This document shows positions 37,555 through 46,034 of a stretch of DNA of 64,000 nt, piece after piece (within the stretch, counting starts at the first letter, position 1; each line of letters begins with the position of its first letter). The position numbers and the translations under genes are program-made. Origin of the DNA: Coxiellaceae bacterium (GTDB lineage Bacteria > Pseudomonadota > Gammaproteobacteria > Coxiellales > Coxiellaceae); NCBI GenBank assembly GCA_029212885.1, contig JARGPC010000001.1, positions 574,068 through 638,067 of the forward strand. The letters run 5' to 3'. The notes under the pieces are model-generated. The model did not search any database. It had not been told where the DNA came from and saw only the letters and a program-made list of their open reading frames with translations.

Positions 37555-38301
37555 ATGGAAACAATTTTAATTACCGGCGCTGCTGGCAAACTCGGCAAAA
37601 CAATAACAGACCACCTAACCAACCGAGGAATAAATGTTTTAGCCACCGGAAGAAACAAAGATAAACTTACTACCTTAAAGCAATCGTGTGAAAAACTAGA
37701 AAAAGCACAAGTATTTACCTTTTGTAAAAATCATTATGACAATGACTTTTCAGAAGAGTTAACATTATTTATAAAGGCACATAAAATACGAGTCACTGGC
37801 TGCATCAATAATATACGAGACCTATCTAACATTACAAGCAAAACCAGCGGCGAAAAGGATAGCTGGCAAAATGAGTTTTATCTTGGTGTTATGCTGCCCT
37901 ATGAATTATCTGTACTATTAAGTGATTTGGGGCACTTAAAATCGATCATCAATATTTCTTCTATATACGGAACATCTGTGCCAAACCTAAACCTTTATTC
38001 TGACCCTACAAATGCAGCCCCTATTCAATACGGTGTTGTAAAAGCAGCACAAAATAAATTAACAAAAGAGCTGGCTGTTCGACTTGCTGCAAAAAATATC
38101 TGTGTAAATAGTGTTGCATATGGCGGTGTTGAAGGCCGAGCTAGCGGTACATTTAAATCCCGTTATTCCAATTTATGCCCAGCGGGAAGAATGTTAAATC
38201 CGCAAGACATCCCTAGCATAATTTATCATTTACTATTTGAAAGCAGCCCAATGCTTACTGGACAGGTTATTTCTATCGATGGAGGCTGGGGGCTATGGTA
38301 A
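37555..38301 (+). CDS. SDR-family oxidoreductase
   Basis: The 248-residue classical SDR has TGAAGKLG (7-14), INNIRD, a Ser in NISSIYG and YGVVK (Tyr159, Lys163), and a C-terminal SIDGGWGLW. It resembles PtmA-like enzymes, which lie next to CMP-sugar synthetases in Campylobacter flagellin glycosylation loci. It starts right after the Gfo/Idh gene and overlaps the CMP-sugar synthetase by 7 bases, so it probably acts on the same sugar acid. Confidence 0.83.
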   Translation: METILITGAAGKLGKTITDHLTNRGINVLATGRNKDKLTTLKQSCEKLEKAQVFTFCKNHYDNDFSEELTLFIKAHKIRVTGCINNIRDLSNITSKTSGEKDSWQNEFYLGVMLPYELSVLLSDLGHLKSIINISSIYGTSVPNLNLYSDPTNAAPIQYGVVKAAQNKLTKELAVRLAAKNICVNSVAYGGVEGRASGTFKSRYSNLCPAGRMLNPQDIPSIIYHLLFESSPMLTGQVISIDGGWGLW

Positions 38302-39005
38302 ATAAAACGATTGCAATTATTCCTGCAAGGGGGGGATCGAAAAGAGTCCCTAAAAAAAATATAATAAATTTTTTAGACAAGCCAATGATTGCATGGACAA
38401 TAGAAGCCGCCATTAAAAGTAAATGCTTTGACTACATTATGGTTAATACAGATGACCCTGATATTGCCGAAATTGCACAACAACATGGTGCAGAAGTGCC
38501 CTTTCTACGACATCAACACTGTGATGATTTCTCATCAGTCAGCGATGTTACTTTTTCAACGTTAACCTCAAGCATAATTCAAGACAGATTTTCCTTTGAT
38601 CAAGTTGTCCAGCTTATGCCAAACTGCCCTTTCAGAAATGAACACGATATTATAAATGCATTAAGTTATTTCGAAAAAAACCGATGCAACTTCCTCATTA
38701 GCAGCTTCAAATATGGCTGGACAAACCCTTGGTGGGCACACACCCAAGATCATGACCGAGCTATTCCACTATTTCCTGATGCATTGAAATCAAGATCCCA
38801 GGATCTACCGAAACTTCTCTGTCCAACCGGCGCTATTTGGATTGCAAATATTGATGCATTCTTAGAACATAAAACTTTTTATGGACCAAACTATAAGTTT
38901 TATCAACTAGATATGCTAAATGCAATTGATATAGATGACTATGAGGATATAAAATTTGCTAAAGGTCTATATTATGCAAATAATAATGTGTCGCAAAATC
39001 ATTAA
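38295..39005 (+). CDS. CMP-sugar synthetase, PseF/NeuA-like
   Basis: This 236-residue cytidylyltransferase has IPARGGSKRVPKKNI (9-23), LMPNCPFR, and RSQDLPKLLCPTGAIW. The last resembles the RSQDLP motif of PseF and LegF. It would activate a nonulosonic acid with CTP. The position after pseB and pseC suggests CMP-pseudaminate, but the intervening SDR and Gfo/Idh genes leave room for another acid. It is the last gene before an IS copy, which may have cut off or displaced pseG, pseH and pseI. Confidence 0.85.
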   Translation: MVNKTIAIIPARGGSKRVPKKNIINFLDKPMIAWTIEAAIKSKCFDYIMVNTDDPDIAEIAQQHGAEVPFLRHQHCDDFSSVSDVTFSTLTSSIIQDRFSFDQVVQLMPNCPFRNEHDIINALSYFEKNRCNFLISSFKYGWTNPWWAHTQDHDRAIPLFPDALKSRSQDLPKLLCPTGAIWIANIDAFLEHKTFYGPNYKFYQLDMLNAIDIDDYEDIKFAKGLYYANNNVSQNH

Positions 39006-39220
39006 GCCTGATTAACAACTGTTTCGAAAAAGGCACCTTATATTACCGCCATGAATGATGATGATCCATACTGCATAGGATAAAAAAGCCTTCACTAAAC
39101 CCGATGAAATTGAAACACCTCAAACTAAATTTAACCAAGGTACCCCCCCCGGTAATTCCCCCGAAAATTAAGGCTATTTAGAAGTATAATTTTCTCATAA
39201 AATATACAGAGGGGATTCAC

Positions 39221-39484
39221 ATGAAGAAGTCGAAATATACAGATAGTCAAATTCTATCCATATTAAAACAAGCTGAAGAAGGCACACCAGTGCCAGATTT
39301 GTGCCGTGAACATGGCATGAGCAGTGCTTCATTTTATAAGTGGCGCGCTAAATATGGCGGCATGACGCGTCAATGATGTCACGACTCAAAGAGTTAGAGG
39401 CTGAAAATAGTCGTCTAAAGAAAATGTATGCCGAGGAAAAGCTAAAGGCTGAAATTATCAAGGAGGCTAGGGGAAAAAGTGGTG
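39221..39484 (+). pseudogene. IS3-family orfA with frameshifts
   Basis: The sequence aligns with the intact orfA at 28483-28749. A single base is missing after GGCGGCATG (near 39362) and another near the 3' end (GAGGCTAGGGGAAAAAGTGG), so the leucine-zipper part is read out of frame. The helix-turn-helix part up to WRAKYGG is preserved. Confidence 0.8.
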
Positions 39485-40306
39485 ATGCCATCTCAGCGGC
39501 GAGAGATGGAAAAAGCGTGTGTACAAGCTAGACAGGTAAGCATTCGTTTCGCCTGTCGATTGTTTTCTGTTAGTGAAACATGCTATCGCTATGAACGAAA
39601 GCTAAGCGATGAAAACGCAACAATCGCTGACTGGTTGGTTCGATTAACTGCTAGCTTTAAAAACTGGGGATTTGGTCTTTGTTATCTTTACCTACGCAAC
39701 GTGAAAGGCTTCATATGGAACCACAAGCGCGTTTACCGAATTTACCGAGAGCTTGAGTTAAACCTAAGAATTAAGCCTACAAAACGCCTGGTACGTAGCA
39801 AACCAGAGCCGCTAGCGGTACCAGCTTTAACCAATCAAGTATGGTCAATGGATTTTATGCATGATCAGCTGGGCGACCAAAGAAGTTACCGTTTGTTTAA
39901 TGTCATTGATGATCATAATCGTGAGGCTCTGGGGATTGAAGTTGATTTATCACTTCCCTCAAGGCACGTTATACGAGCGCTCGAGCAAATCATAGAGTGG
40001 CGAGGCAAACCAAAAGCACTTCGTTGTGATAACGGCCCCGAGTATATATGCCAACAATTAAAAGATTGGGCTTTTGAAAAAGGTATCGATATTTTATATA
40101 TCCAACCAGGCAAACCGCAACAAAATGCTTACATTGAGCGTTTTAACAGAACTGTTCGCTATGATTGGCTAAACCAAGATATTTTTACAACCATAAAGGA
40201 GGTACAACAAAAAGCTACGCAATGGCTGTGGCATTATAATAATGAAAGGCCTAATATGGCGATTGGCGGTGTAACACCTAAACAAAAGCTGCTTCAGGCA
40301 GCATAG
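39479..40306 (+). CDS. IS3-family transposase OrfB (intact)
   Basis: The 275-residue integrase-type protein has a DD(35)E triad: Asp125 in WSMDFMHD, Asp184 in RCDNGPEY and Glu220 in YIERFNR. An HTH_21-like segment with WGFGLCYLYLRN lies before it. It begins at a GTG that overlaps the end of orfA. This is the only complete OrfB of this element here, so it could support movement of both copies if OrfA is supplied by the 28-kb copy. Confidence 0.9.
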   Translation: MVMPSQRREMEKACVQARQVSIRFACRLFSVSETCYRYERKLSDENATIADWLVRLTASFKNWGFGLCYLYLRNVKGFIWNHKRVYRIYRELELNLRIKPTKRLVRSKPEPLAVPALTNQVWSMDFMHDQLGDQRSYRLFNVIDDHNREALGIEVDLSLPSRHVIRALEQIIEWRGKPKALRCDNGPEYICQQLKDWAFEKGIDILYIQPGKPQQNAYIERFNRTVRYDWLNQDIFTTIKEVQQKATQWLWHYNNERPNMAIGGVTPKQKLLQAA

Positions 40307-40469
40307 TAGAAAGTTCTACTGATTCTAGCCCCTAATAATGGGGGGATTACCGAATAAACTGATGTGCTAAAAGACAAATAAACTCGTGGGTATAAATTAG
40401 CGTATCCCGCCACTATGGTTATATAAAGAAGTTTAGTTAAGATCCCTTAAACCAAAAGCCTATGCTCAC

Positions 40470-42281
40470 TTAACATTTTTCAGATGTAGCTGGCTCACTA
40501 ATGATACGGTCATATTCACCATCGTAAAATACCTCATGAATATTGCCATTCTTTATTTCATAAATGGTATTGCACCTTTGTAGCGTTGAGATTCTATGCG
40601 CAATAATAATTACTGTAATATTTTTTGAAATCTCAAATACTGAGTCCATAATTTGCTTTTCTGTTGTATTATCAAGCGCACTTGTCGCCTCATCAAGCAC
40701 TAGCACTTCTGGGTCGCGATAAAGAGCACGTGCAATACCGATACGCTGCCTTTGGCCACCACTGAGCCTCACCCCTCTTTCACCAACCTCAGTTTCATAC
40801 CCATCAGGCAATTCGGTTACAATGAAATCATGTATTCCAGCTAAATTTGCCACATAGTTAACCTTTCTTACATCAATTAATTTAGCATCCATTCCATAAG
40901 CAATATTTTCAATAATACTTGCATCAGACAAATAAATATATTGGGGAACATAAGATAGCTTTCTTTGCCAAGAAGACATGTCACTAAGCTTAAGGGGCTT
41001 ATTATCTACAGACAAATACCCCCCGCTAGGTGTCAGTAAGCCAAGCATTATATCAACAAGTGTGCTTTTTCCTGCACCTGTTTTTCCTACTAAGCCAACC
41101 ACAGTATTTTTTTTTACGGCCATATTAATATTTTTCAACACATTATTTTGATTCAGACCATAAGAAAATTTTATATTATTTAGACTGAAACGATCTTCAA
41201 ATGACAAATCATCTATACTCGTATGACATGCTGCAGGATTAGAGCCCAAGTCTTCCGCCGTTTGAGATAGCTCTCTAAATTCATTATATATAAGATCGAG
41301 TGATTTTATGTTAGAACGCACTGAGGCAAGCGCTATGAAAATAGCTTGTATTGAAGGCATTACTCGATAGCTAGCAAAAGCAAACAATGTTAATACCGGC
41401 ATTGCTTTCAAAAAACCACCCTGAAAAATAATAAAATATAGAATTAACAGAACCAGCCCGCCATAAGTAAACGACTCCATGATATATTTGGGGACCATAC
41501 CGATGGTCATACTAGTAGCAGTAAGCTCCGGATACGCTTTTGCAGGAACAGAAAACAACCCATTAAAAAAGGATTCATTTCCATACAGCTTGATAAGCTT
41601 TATTCCGCCAAATGTTTCACTAAGCTGTCGACCTAAATCGCGATTTGTTTTTATAACTGCAGAGCTAATTCTTGCAAGCTTTCGCTTTGTAACAAACGAC
41701 ACCAAAAAATACACAACGATGAAGAATGCAACAATTGCCAGTGAAACATAAGGTCGAGCAATGAATAGTAAGGTCACTATAAATATAATACTTATCAACT
41801 TTGAAAAAAGTACGTGCAACGGTAAATAAACTCCCTTAATAAAAGCACGAAGCTCCACCACAATATTTTTACTAATGTCTGATGTGTTTTTATGCAGAAA
41901 ATATGAGTACTTTTGTTTTAAGTACCCCCCAAAAAGCCTTACCGATAATGAGTGCTCACGCAAACAGGATGTTTTTATTGCTGCATAACTAACTAGTGAT
42001 GAATACAATGAGCCTAAGATTAATACGGCTACAACCACGAATCCAAAAAAAATCAAAAACCCCCTATCTGTAGAAAATCCAAGAACATGATACGCTTTTG
42101 ATAGAATTTTATGCGAATGTATTGACGAGGGGCTCGAGGCAATGGCAATGAAGGGCAAAATAAAGCCTATCCCAATCACATCTAAGATGCCTTGAAAGCA
42201 CATAAATATAAATAGCACTATTGAGCTGTTTCTTTCTTTCTTGCTAAGGAGGTACTTTATCTTTTTTATGTCATTAAACAT
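40470..42281 (-). CDS. ABC transporter with fused membrane and ATPase domains (PglK/MsbA type)
   Basis: This 603-residue half-transporter has six predicted membrane helices (residues about 20-310) and an ATPase domain with Walker A GKTGAGKST, the signature RLSGGQRQR, Walker B VLVLDEATSALD and a His-loop AHRIST. Such proteins flip lipid-linked oligosaccharides (PglK) or lipid A (MsbA). No MOP-type Wzx is seen in the window, so this could be the repeat-unit flippase. It overlaps the aminotransferase gene by 8 bases and is the last gene of the leftward CDP-sugar block. Confidence 0.85.
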   Translation of the reverse strand: MFNDIKKIKYLLSKKERNSSIVLFIFMCFQGILDVIGIGFILPFIAIASSPSSIHSHKILSKAYHVLGFSTDRGFLIFFGFVVVAVLILGSLYSSLVSYAAIKTSCLREHSLSVRLFGGYLKQKYSYFLHKNTSDISKNIVVELRAFIKGVYLPLHVLFSKLISIIFIVTLLFIARPYVSLAIVAFFIVVYFLVSFVTKRKLARISSAVIKTNRDLGRQLSETFGGIKLIKLYGNESFFNGLFSVPAKAYPELTATSMTIGMVPKYIMESFTYGGLVLLILYFIIFQGGFLKAMPVLTLFAFASYRVMPSIQAIFIALASVRSNIKSLDLIYNEFRELSQTAEDLGSNPAACHTSIDDLSFEDRFSLNNIKFSYGLNQNNVLKNINMAVKKNTVVGLVGKTGAGKSTLVDIMLGLLTPSGGYLSVDNKPLKLSDMSSWQRKLSYVPQYIYLSDASIIENIAYGMDAKLIDVRKVNYVANLAGIHDFIVTELPDGYETEVGERGVRLSGGQRQRIGIARALYRDPEVLVLDEATSALDNTTEKQIMDSVFEISKNITVIIIAHRISTLQRCNTIYEIKNGNIHEVFYDGEYDRIISEPATSEKC

Positions 42282-43443
42282 ACTGTTTATCCATTCTATG
42301 CATCAGCATTACTTCGCGTTTAATATTCTCACACACCCAAAGTACAGCCTCTTTTGTTAGCTCAGCATGCAATGGAAGTGTAAGTATTTCGGGGTATATT
42401 GATTCTGTAACCAGCAATTCTCTGGTAGTATCATTGGAATAATAACTATGCCAATGATTTGGCTGATAATGAATTCCCGTTTGTATATTGCACTCTAGCA
42501 ATCTAGCTCGTAAACTAGCTCTTTTTTTTAAACTAGGGATTCTAACAACATAAATATGAGGCACAACTACCGAGTAGTCATGCTGCAATGGTCGAATATA
42601 TTCATTATCAGCAAAACTTCCATCGTATAAAATAGCATTACGCTGCCTAACCTCTGCCATTTCTTTAAAACGCTTTAATTGCTCTATACCAATCGCCGCC
42701 ATAATATTGCTCATGTGATATCGCCAACCCTGACAGGAGACGTTAAAATCCCAGCTGCGTTTTCCTTGATAGCGCTTTTCAGCGTCATTTTCCACTCCTA
42801 GCAGGCGAGCATTACTAATGCGCTTATAGACTTCTGGGTCATCTAAAACAATGCAGCCGCCCTCTCCAGAGGTAATGTTTTTTATCCCATCAAAACTAAA
42901 GCATGCAATATCACCAAAACTGCCAACTCTACCGCCGTGGTAAGTTGTACCAAAGGCATGTGCGGCATCTTCTATTACCCGAATATTATGCTGCCTAGCA
43001 AATTGATAAATCTTATCTAAATCTCCAACTCCGCCGGTGTAGTGCACCGGCATTATCGCTTTTGTTGCTGGAGTAATCCTTAACTTTGCGTCATCGCAGT
43101 CTAATGTCAGAGTTAGTGGGTCGACATCACATGCGACTGGTTTTGCACCTGTAGCTGAAATAGCCTGAAACGAGGCAACATAAGTTAATGACGGCACCAA
43201 CACCTCATCGCCTGCACCTATACCACAAGCCTGTAGTGCCAAATGCAATGCTGCTGTTCCACTGGATACGCACAAAACACGACGATTAAAAAACACCTCA
43301 AGTGCCTGCTCAAACTCCTGCACCTCCTGCCCCATACCAAGATACTCTTGCTCAAGCACCTTCATCACGGCTTCTCGTTCAGCAACACTTATACAGCTTT
43401 TAGAAAGCCTTATGATAGATGAAGCTGGGCTGGCAACTTTCAA
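42274..43443 (-). CDS. DegT/DnrJ/EryC1-type aminotransferase
   Basis: The protein has VSSGTAALHLALQACG, EDAAHAFGT (Asp contacting PLP) and FSFDGIKNITSGEGG with the Schiff-base Lys. I choose the TTG at 43443, preceded by GGAAGGA and starting just after the RmlC-like gene stops; the ATG at 43482 would overlap that gene by 38 bases. It resembles perosamine-synthase-like enzymes (about 389 residues). In a block with rfbF and rfbG it is likely to aminate C-4 of CDP-4-keto-6-deoxyglucose or of an epimer of it. Confidence 0.85.
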   Translation of the reverse strand: MKVASPASSIIRLSKSCISVAEREAVMKVLEQEYLGMGQEVQEFEQALEVFFNRRVLCVSSGTAALHLALQACGIGAGDEVLVPSLTYVASFQAISATGAKPVACDVDPLTLTLDCDDAKLRITPATKAIMPVHYTGGVGDLDKIYQFARQHNIRVIEDAAHAFGTTYHGGRVGSFGDIACFSFDGIKNITSGEGGCIVLDDPEVYKRISNARLLGVENDAEKRYQGKRSWDFNVSCQGWRYHMSNIMAAIGIEQLKRFKEMAEVRQRNAILYDGSFADNEYIRPLQHDYSVVVPHIYVVRIPSLKKRASLRARLLECNIQTGIHYQPNHWHSYYSNDTTRELLVTESIYPEILTLPLHAELTKEAVLWVCENIKREVMLMHRMDKQYV

Positions 43444-43444
43444 A

Positions 43445-43909
43445 TTAATCCTTCCAATTATATGATACGCAAAAACGATCAACAGCTATTTGTTCGCTTT
43501 CTGATGGGTCATGAGGGGTGTTAGCACAGTTTGCTAGTAATGCTGGCTTGTCACCTAAACACGCAAATGAATACCAGAGGCCCGCCGGAATTGTAAGTCG
43601 AAAGTATTTATCAGGCCTTTTGAGGTCAACAATTTGAATTTTTTCTTTTGTCTGTGATGCTGTGCGATCGTCATAGATGACAAAGCGTGCATGCCCAATA
43701 GGCACTGCAATGTTTTGAATTTGGGTTTTATGGCGCTTCCACCCCTTTACTTTACCTGGCAGTATTTCTGAGAAATAGCACTCGCCAAATGCCTTAAAAT
43801 CAGCGGCATCACTTCGTAACATATGCATTACCGCCCCACGATCGTCCTCGATTTGTCGTAACTTGGTTAGAACAACCCCATCGATTGCAGATTTTTCTAA
43901 GCTATCCAT
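43445..43909 (-). CDS. RmlC-like cupin, dTDP-4-dehydrorhamnose 3,5-epimerase family
   Basis: This 154-residue cupin resembles RmlC/FdtA-type sugar epimerases or isomerases: DDRGAVMHMLR, KGWKRHKTQIQ (His and Lys near the site) and IPAGLWYSFACLG. It lies between rfbG and an aminotransferase in a CDP-sugar block, so it probably epimerises or isomerises CDP-4-keto-6-deoxyglucose. The usual RmlC catalytic His-Asp pair is not obvious in full, so 3,5-epimerase activity is uncertain. It overlaps rfbG by 8 bases. Confidence 0.72.
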   Translation of the reverse strand: MDSLEKSAIDGVVLTKLRQIEDDRGAVMHMLRSDAADFKAFGECYFSEILPGKVKGWKRHKTQIQNIAVPIGHARFVIYDDRTASQTKEKIQIVDLKRPDKYFRLTIPAGLWYSFACLGDKPALLANCANTPHDPSESEQIAVDRFCVSYNWKD

Positions 43910-45005
43910 CTATTGCCCATACCCTTTTGTTTTTTATACCCACCCCTTCATAAGTGCCAATTTGTTCAAGCGTATACAAAAAAACATCCTGACATTTTTC
44001 ATAAAAATATTTATACCACTCGGCAACTAAATCAATATTTTGACCGTAATCAAGATTTGGCTCCCAGCGAAGAAGGCTTAGCGCTTTGTCACAATTCAAT
44101 TTAAGCAGACTTGCCTCATGAAATGGAATATCATCAGTAATATGATAATAGTCCGTAGCCTCACCACTCCCCCAGCGCTTACTAAGATCATTAAGCAGTT
44201 CTAAAACAGTGCGGTTTTGATTGGCCCTCGGTCCAAAGTTAAATGCCTCACCATGCAGTTCAGACTGTTTTGACAAAAAAAGTCCAAGCAATAAGTAGCC
44301 ACTGAGTGGCTCCAGCACGTGCTGCCATGGTCTCGTGGCCTTTGGGCTTCGAATTTCAACTCTCTCTCCCTTACTCCACGACCTCATACAATCAGCAACA
44401 ATACGGTCACTAGCCCAATCTCCACCACCAATTACATTTCCTGCTCGTGCAATACCTAACCTTACAGAATGATGCTCTTTAAAAAAAGAATGAAAGTACG
44501 ATGAGATCACTAGCTCAGCAGCGCCTTTCGAGCCACTATAGATATCTTTTCCACCCAAGACATCATGCTCACGATATCCCCACGTCCACTCAACATTATC
44601 ATATGCCTTATCGCTGGTGATGATTACCGCAACACAGGGGTGTTTAACGGTTCGTAAGGCCTCTAAGATATTCATTGTGCCCATCACATTACTTGAAATC
44701 GTCTCATATGGATCTGTATAGGAAGTTGAAACTATCGCCTGCGCCGCTAAATGAAATACAAAGTCCGGCTTTACTTGACTTACTATTTTCTGGATTTTAC
44801 CTAGATCTCGAACATCAGCCTGTATATCCTTAATATGGTCTTTCAGCGAAGTCGATTCAAACATAGATGGCTTTGTGGGGATGTCTTTTGATACACCGAC
44901 AACTTCCGCACCTAACTTCACCAACCATGCTGACAACCAGCTTCCTTTAAACCCCGTATGCCCTGTTACTAAAATCTTCTTATTTTTATAAGTGTTAGCA
45001 AACAT
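43902..45005 (-). CDS. rfbG: CDP-glucose 4,6-dehydratase
   Basis: This 367-residue extended SDR has GHTGFKGSWLSAWL (15-28), the family-specific NAD loop of RfbG, DKAYDN, YSGSKGAAE (catalytic Tyr and Lys) and RAGNVIGGGDW. It converts CDP-D-glucose to CDP-4-keto-6-deoxyglucose, the shared precursor of 3,6-dideoxyhexoses and CDP-amino sugars. It follows rfbF by 3 bases. No RfbH-like C-3 dehydratase is present, so the end product is unlikely to be abequose, paratose or tyvelose. Confidence 0.93.
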   Translation of the reverse strand: MFANTYKNKKILVTGHTGFKGSWLSAWLVKLGAEVVGVSKDIPTKPSMFESTSLKDHIKDIQADVRDLGKIQKIVSQVKPDFVFHLAAQAIVSTSYTDPYETISSNVMGTMNILEALRTVKHPCVAVIITSDKAYDNVEWTWGYREHDVLGGKDIYSGSKGAAELVISSYFHSFFKEHHSVRLGIARAGNVIGGGDWASDRIVADCMRSWSKGERVEIRSPKATRPWQHVLEPLSGYLLLGLFLSKQSELHGEAFNFGPRANQNRTVLELLNDLSKRWGSGEATDYYHITDDIPFHEASLLKLNCDKALSLLRWEPNLDYGQNIDLVAEWYKYFYEKCQDVFLYTLEQIGTYEGVGIKNKRVWAIDG

Positions 45006-45008
45006 CCA

Positions 45009-45809
45009 TTACCCTATAACTTCAGGTGAAACCTTTTTATCCCACAAACACCACGGCGCATTATTGCCCATCCACAAATCCTGTAAAGCGTCACGGTCTC
45101 GAATGGTATCCATACACTGCCAGTATCCTGAGTGCTTATAAGCCATTAGCTGATCATCAGCAACTAACTTTTCAAGCGGTGATTGCTCTAAAATTGTATA
45201 ATCATCATCAAGATAATCAAAAACTCCCGGCTCAAAAACAAAAAATCCCCCGTTAACCCAACCAACGTCAGACTGTGGTTTTTCTTTAAAATGGCGTACT
45301 TGATTGCCATCTATATCCATGCCGCCAAATCGTGCTGATGGCCGTACTGCCGTTACTGTAGCGAGCCGTCCATGCGATCGATGAAAGTCCAACAGTTTTT
45401 CTATATTTATATCGGCCACGCCATCACCATAAGTCAGCATAAACGTCCCACTATCTTTTAGGTCGTTTTTTAGTCGAAGCAAGCGGCCGCCGGTCAAACT
45501 ATTACTGCCAGTGTCGGTCATTGTTATGCGCCAATCCTCAAGATTGGTTCCACTATATTCCACGCTGTTATTAGACATATCAACTGAAACATTGCAGCAG
45601 CGTGCACGATAACTTAGAAAATAATCCTTTATTATATTTCCTTTGTAACCTAGAGCCAGCACAAAATTATTTATATCGTAATAGCCATATATCTTCATTA
45701 TATGCCACAATATAGGGCGCCCGCCCACCTCAACCATCGGCTTTGGCTTTAGGTGAGTTTCCTCGCTTAGGCGGGTTCCAAAGCCCCCACATAAAATAAC
45801 AACTTTCAT
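45009..45809 (-). CDS. rfbF: Glucose-1-phosphate cytidylyltransferase
   Basis: The 266-residue enzyme has the nucleotide loop LCGGFGTRLSEETHLKPKPM (6-25), VGGRPILWHIM, and metal and sugar-binding YGDGVADI. It makes CDP-glucose from CTP and glucose 1-phosphate, opening the CDP-sugar branch. It is the first gene of the leftward CDP-sugar and ABC-transporter block, starting 225 bases from the next gene upstream. That gap (45810-46034) is AT-rich and holds no gene I can support. Confidence 0.95.
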   Translation of the reverse strand: MKVVILCGGFGTRLSEETHLKPKPMVEVGGRPILWHIMKIYGYYDINNFVLALGYKGNIIKDYFLSYRARCCNVSVDMSNNSVEYSGTNLEDWRITMTDTGSNSLTGGRLLRLKNDLKDSGTFMLTYGDGVADINIEKLLDFHRSHGRLATVTAVRPSARFGGMDIDGNQVRHFKEKPQSDVGWVNGGFFVFEPGVFDYLDDDYTILEQSPLEKLVADDQLMAYKHSGYWQCMDTIRDRDALQDLWMGNNAPWCLWDKKVSPEVIG

Positions 45810-46034
45810 ATACTATCCCTATATATTGATGCTGTGACAGCCGCCCAATAAATCGGCATTATTCATAACAGCTCATGATTTTCACGCGCCCTCAACTGCC
45901 GCTAAACTATCCGATTTTTTTACCAAATTGGATTAAAAAAGATTTTAGCATGCTTTTTATTCGCCTTGTAATTGATTTTTTCCTTTTGATTTATTTTATA
46001 GTCCACATAAATAACCATACATTTACCTTCTTTA

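Larger units (their letters stand above)
39150..40352 (+). mobile_element. IS3-family element, near-full-length copy
   Basis: The ends are CGGTAATTCCCCC on the left and GGGGGGATTACCG on the right, forming terminal inverted repeats around 1.2 kb. It is the same element as the deleted copy at 28412-29207. orfB is intact but orfA has frameshifts. It sits directly after the CMP-sugar synthetase, at a switch from rightward to leftward genes. No target duplication is evident by eye. Confidence 0.85.
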
